Assembly: GCA_019114715.1 (NCBI GenBank)
Contig: DXEZ01000099.1
Span: forward strand, 1-25,542
Reading direction: 5' to 3'
From: Candidatus Sphingobacterium stercoripullorum
GTDB taxonomy: Bacteria; Bacteroidota; Bacteroidia; Sphingobacteriales; Sphingobacteriaceae
DNA: 25,542 bases
Below, one piece after another: positions 23,825 through 25,542 of the stretch. Both the position numbers and the translations under genes were made by a program. Position 1 is the first letter of the stretch; each line of letters opens with the position of its first letter. The notes beneath the pieces were generated by a model, which saw only the letters and a list, made by a program, of their open reading frames with translations, did not search any database and was not told the DNA's origin.

Positions 23825-24670
23825 CTACTTTCTCTTTATAAATCTTGCCGCACACCAGCGGTCTTTAACGAGCTTCTTTTCTAAAACTAAACCTAGATCT
23901 TCGGCTTGTTTTTGAATAACTAGAAGATCATCTCCATCATAAAACCCGCTAAGTAAAAGCTCTGAATTATCATTCAGGACACGTACGTAACGCGCTATTT
24001 GAACTAAAATAATATTCCTATTGATGTTTGCGAGTACAAAATCAAAAGTTTGATCACCGACATCGTCAATAGAACCTTGAATTGCATTAATTCCCGCAAC
24101 TTGATTACGCTCCATGTTTTCAACAACGTTTTCAACACAAATGGGGTCTATGTCAATTGCCAGAAGATCCTTAGCTCCTCTTTTAGCAGCATAAATAGCA
24201 AGAATACCCGTGCCTGTCCCCATATCCAGCACATCTTTATCTGCAAAAGACAAAGAAGACATTAACTCCAGCATCATAGACGTTGTTTGATGATGTCCCG
24301 TACCAAAAGCCATTTTTGGTTTAATGATTAGCTCCTCCTCATACTTTTCACTGATCTGGTGAAAAGGAGCTCTAACCAGTATTTTATTCGCTATAACGAT
24401 AGGTTGGAAATTTTTCTCCCACTCTTCATTCCAGTTAACCCATGGAAGTTCCTTTTCATGGTAATCAAGAACAAGTCCAGTCTCTTGGCGCAATATCAGC
24501 ACATTTAACGCAATGATATCTAGCTGCGAGGTAGGTATAAAAGCTTTAACCTGATTTTGGCTCTCTTCTTCAAAAGAATCAAAACCAAACTCCCCTAACT
24601 CACTTATAAATAAGTCGATTTTCCACTGTTCTACTTCTCCAAACTGAAAAGTAACTTCCGAGTATCTCAT
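23825..24670 (-). CDS. prmA: Ribosomal protein L11 methyltransferase
   Basis: SAM-dependent methyltransferase that methylates ribosomal protein L11. It has 281 residues. An N-terminal substrate-recognition domain (about 1-75) is followed by the linker motif WVNWNEEWEKNFQPI (77-91), MAFGTGHHQTT (120-130), the SAM motif VLDMGTGTGILAIYAAKRGA (147-166), AIDIDPICVENVVENMERN and FVLANINRNI. All are PrmA hallmarks. It starts 2 nt after the tpiA stop and its own stop is 2 nt before the Mpl-like ATG, so the three are tightly coupled. Confidence 0.94.
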   Translation of the reverse strand: MRYSEVTFQFGEVEQWKIDLFISELGEFGFDSFEEESQNQVKAFIPTSQLDIIALNVLILRQETGLVLDYHEKELPWVNWNEEWEKNFQPIVIANKILVRAPFHQISEKYEEELIIKPKMAFGTGHHQTTSMMLELMSSLSFADKDVLDMGTGTGILAIYAAKRGAKDLLAIDIDPICVENVVENMERNQVAGINAIQGSIDDVGDQTFDFVLANINRNIILVQIARYVRVLNDNSELLLSGFYDGDDLLVIQKQAEDLGLVLEKKLVKDRWCAARFIKRK

Positions 24671-24672
24671 AA

Positions 24673-25443
24673 TTAAGAATTATACACTTTAACGATATCT
24701 AAGAAGTCCCTAGATTTCAATGACGCTCCTCCTATTAGGCCGCCATCAATATCGGCTTGAGCGAACAATGATTCCGCATTTTTCGGATTACAACTACCAC
24801 CGTATAGAATAGAAATAGAATCGGCAAGTTCTTGACTGTATTTCTCTGCAATAACCTTACGAATATAAGCGTGAACTTCTTGGGCTTGCTCTGGAGAAGC
24901 CGTCAGCCCTGTTCCAATTGCCCATACCGGTTCGTATGCAATAATTACCCGTTCAAAATCCTTCGATGACAAATGAAAAACTGATTGCTCAAGTTGTGCT
25001 TTTAAAACTTCAAAGTAAGAACCGTCCTCTCGCTGCTCTTTGGTTTCACCTATACAAAAGATAGGCGTTAAATGGTGTCTAAATGCAGCATCAACCTTTT
25101 CAGCTAAAATCTCATTGGTCTCTTTGAAGTAACTACGACGTTCTGAGTGTCCTATTAAAACGTATTTCCCACCGACTGATTTTATTTGTGAACCAGAAAT
25201 TTCACCAGTATAAGCTCCAGAATCTGCTTGATGAAGATTTTGTGCGCCAACACCCAACTTCTCCTTAACATCATTCAATTTATTTAATGCACCCAGATGA
25301 ATAAATGGGGCACAAACAATTACCTCTTGATTTCCCCTGTGCTCATCTTTTAGCATTTGTGTAATCTCAGAGAATAATGAAATTCCAGCTTGGTAATCCA
25401 AATTCATCTTCCAGTTTCCTGCAACTATTTTTTTTCTACTCAT
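24673..25443 (-). CDS. tpiA: Triosephosphate isomerase
   Basis: Interconverts dihydroxyacetone phosphate and glyceraldehyde 3-phosphate. It has 256 residues. Active-site residues are Lys12 in GNWKMN, His99 in GHSERR and Glu171 in AYEPVWAIGTG; the phosphate-binding YGGS is at 214-217 and GLIGGASL near the end. Its ATG overlaps the TGA of the upstream gene by 4 nt (ATGA), so it is inside an operon. Confidence 0.97.
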   Translation of the reverse strand: MSRKKIVAGNWKMNLDYQAGISLFSEITQMLKDEHRGNQEVIVCAPFIHLGALNKLNDVKEKLGVGAQNLHQADSGAYTGEISGSQIKSVGGKYVLIGHSERRSYFKETNEILAEKVDAAFRHHLTPIFCIGETKEQREDGSYFEVLKAQLEQSVFHLSSKDFERVIIAYEPVWAIGTGLTASPEQAQEVHAYIRKVIAEKYSQELADSISILYGGSCNPKNAESLFAQADIDGGLIGGASLKSRDFLDIVKVYNS

Positions 25444-25542
25444 TGTCTATTAAATTCTGATTGTTCGATAATCTTTTTATAAATATTTTTTATGACTTCT
25501 TTTTCTGCTAGAGGGAACTCTCCATTAGCCATTTGATATCTC
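25440..25542 (-). CDS. C-terminal end of an unidentified protein
   Basis: Reading the minus strand from the right edge gives 33 codons in frame (RYQMANGEFPLAEKEVIKNI, then YKKIIEQSEFNRQ) and a TGA at 25442-25440 that overlaps the tpiA ATG. The segment is mostly helical and charged. It is too short to assign. It is included because the ATGA overlap and in-frame ending make it likely to be the preceding gene of the tpiA operon. Confidence 0.55.
   Translation of the reverse strand, partial: RYQMANGEFPLAEKEVIKNIYKKIIEQSEFNRQ

Overview
The window looks like a piece of Bacteroidota chromosome, probably from a Cytophagales- or Sphingobacteriales-like group. The evidence is AT-rich intergenic DNA, recurrent TAnnTTTG promoter -7 elements (the Bacteroidota consensus), a long-form GAPDH with an N-terminal extension, a TopA without C-terminal zinc fingers, an HGSNAT-like acyltransferase, and a futalosine-pathway menaquinone gene (mqnC). 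Nearly everything is core housekeeping. I see no tRNA, rRNA, CRISPR array, insertion sequence, phage module or restriction/defence island. Lineage below phylum is inference.

Layout. Bases 1-1104 (-): a multipass acyltransferase running off the left edge. 1285-3147 (+): topoisomerase IV subunit B (parE), convergent with an SSS sodium/solute symporter (-) across a perfect 17-bp inverted repeat. The symporter has no ATG and lacks the expected first membrane helix. 5339-6802 (-): long GAPDH. 6944-9986 (-): topA then cmk. 10085-11601 (-): engB then a UbiA-family prenyltransferase. 11719-13957 (+): a two-gene NatAB-type ABC exporter, ending at a bidirectional terminator. 14062-18637 (-): a four-gene amino-acid operon transcribed serC-serA-aspartokinase-lysA. 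18960-19694 (+): a DUF4397-type lipoprotein with its own terminator. 19882-21583 (+): mqnC and scpB. 21678-21854 (+): a tiny, extremely Asp-rich gene of 58 codons with its own terminator. 22040-22375 (-): an XRE-type regulator. 22461-25542 (-): a tight cluster transcribed [unknown gene end]-tpiA-prmA-Mpl-like protein.

How the genes work together. serC and serA make serine from 3-phosphoglycerate, next to aspartokinase and diaminopimelate decarboxylase for the aspartate/lysine/DAP pathway, so one transcript would serve both. GAPDH and TpiA are glycolytic/gluconeogenic. MqnC acts in the futalosine route to menaquinone, and the UbiA-family protein is a candidate prenyltransferase (MqnP role) for that route. 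ParE, TopA and ScpB handle topology and segregation; EngB and PrmA act on the ribosome.

The observations most worth following are: (i) an Mpl-like Mur ligase homologue that keeps its fold and P-loop lysine but appears to have lost several catalytic or ligand-binding motifs; (ii) the DDDF-repeat acidic microprotein in its own transcription unit; (iii) the 5'-broken symporter; and (iv) possible leaderless transcription of engB and mqnC. No unmistakable new multi-gene system is visible.
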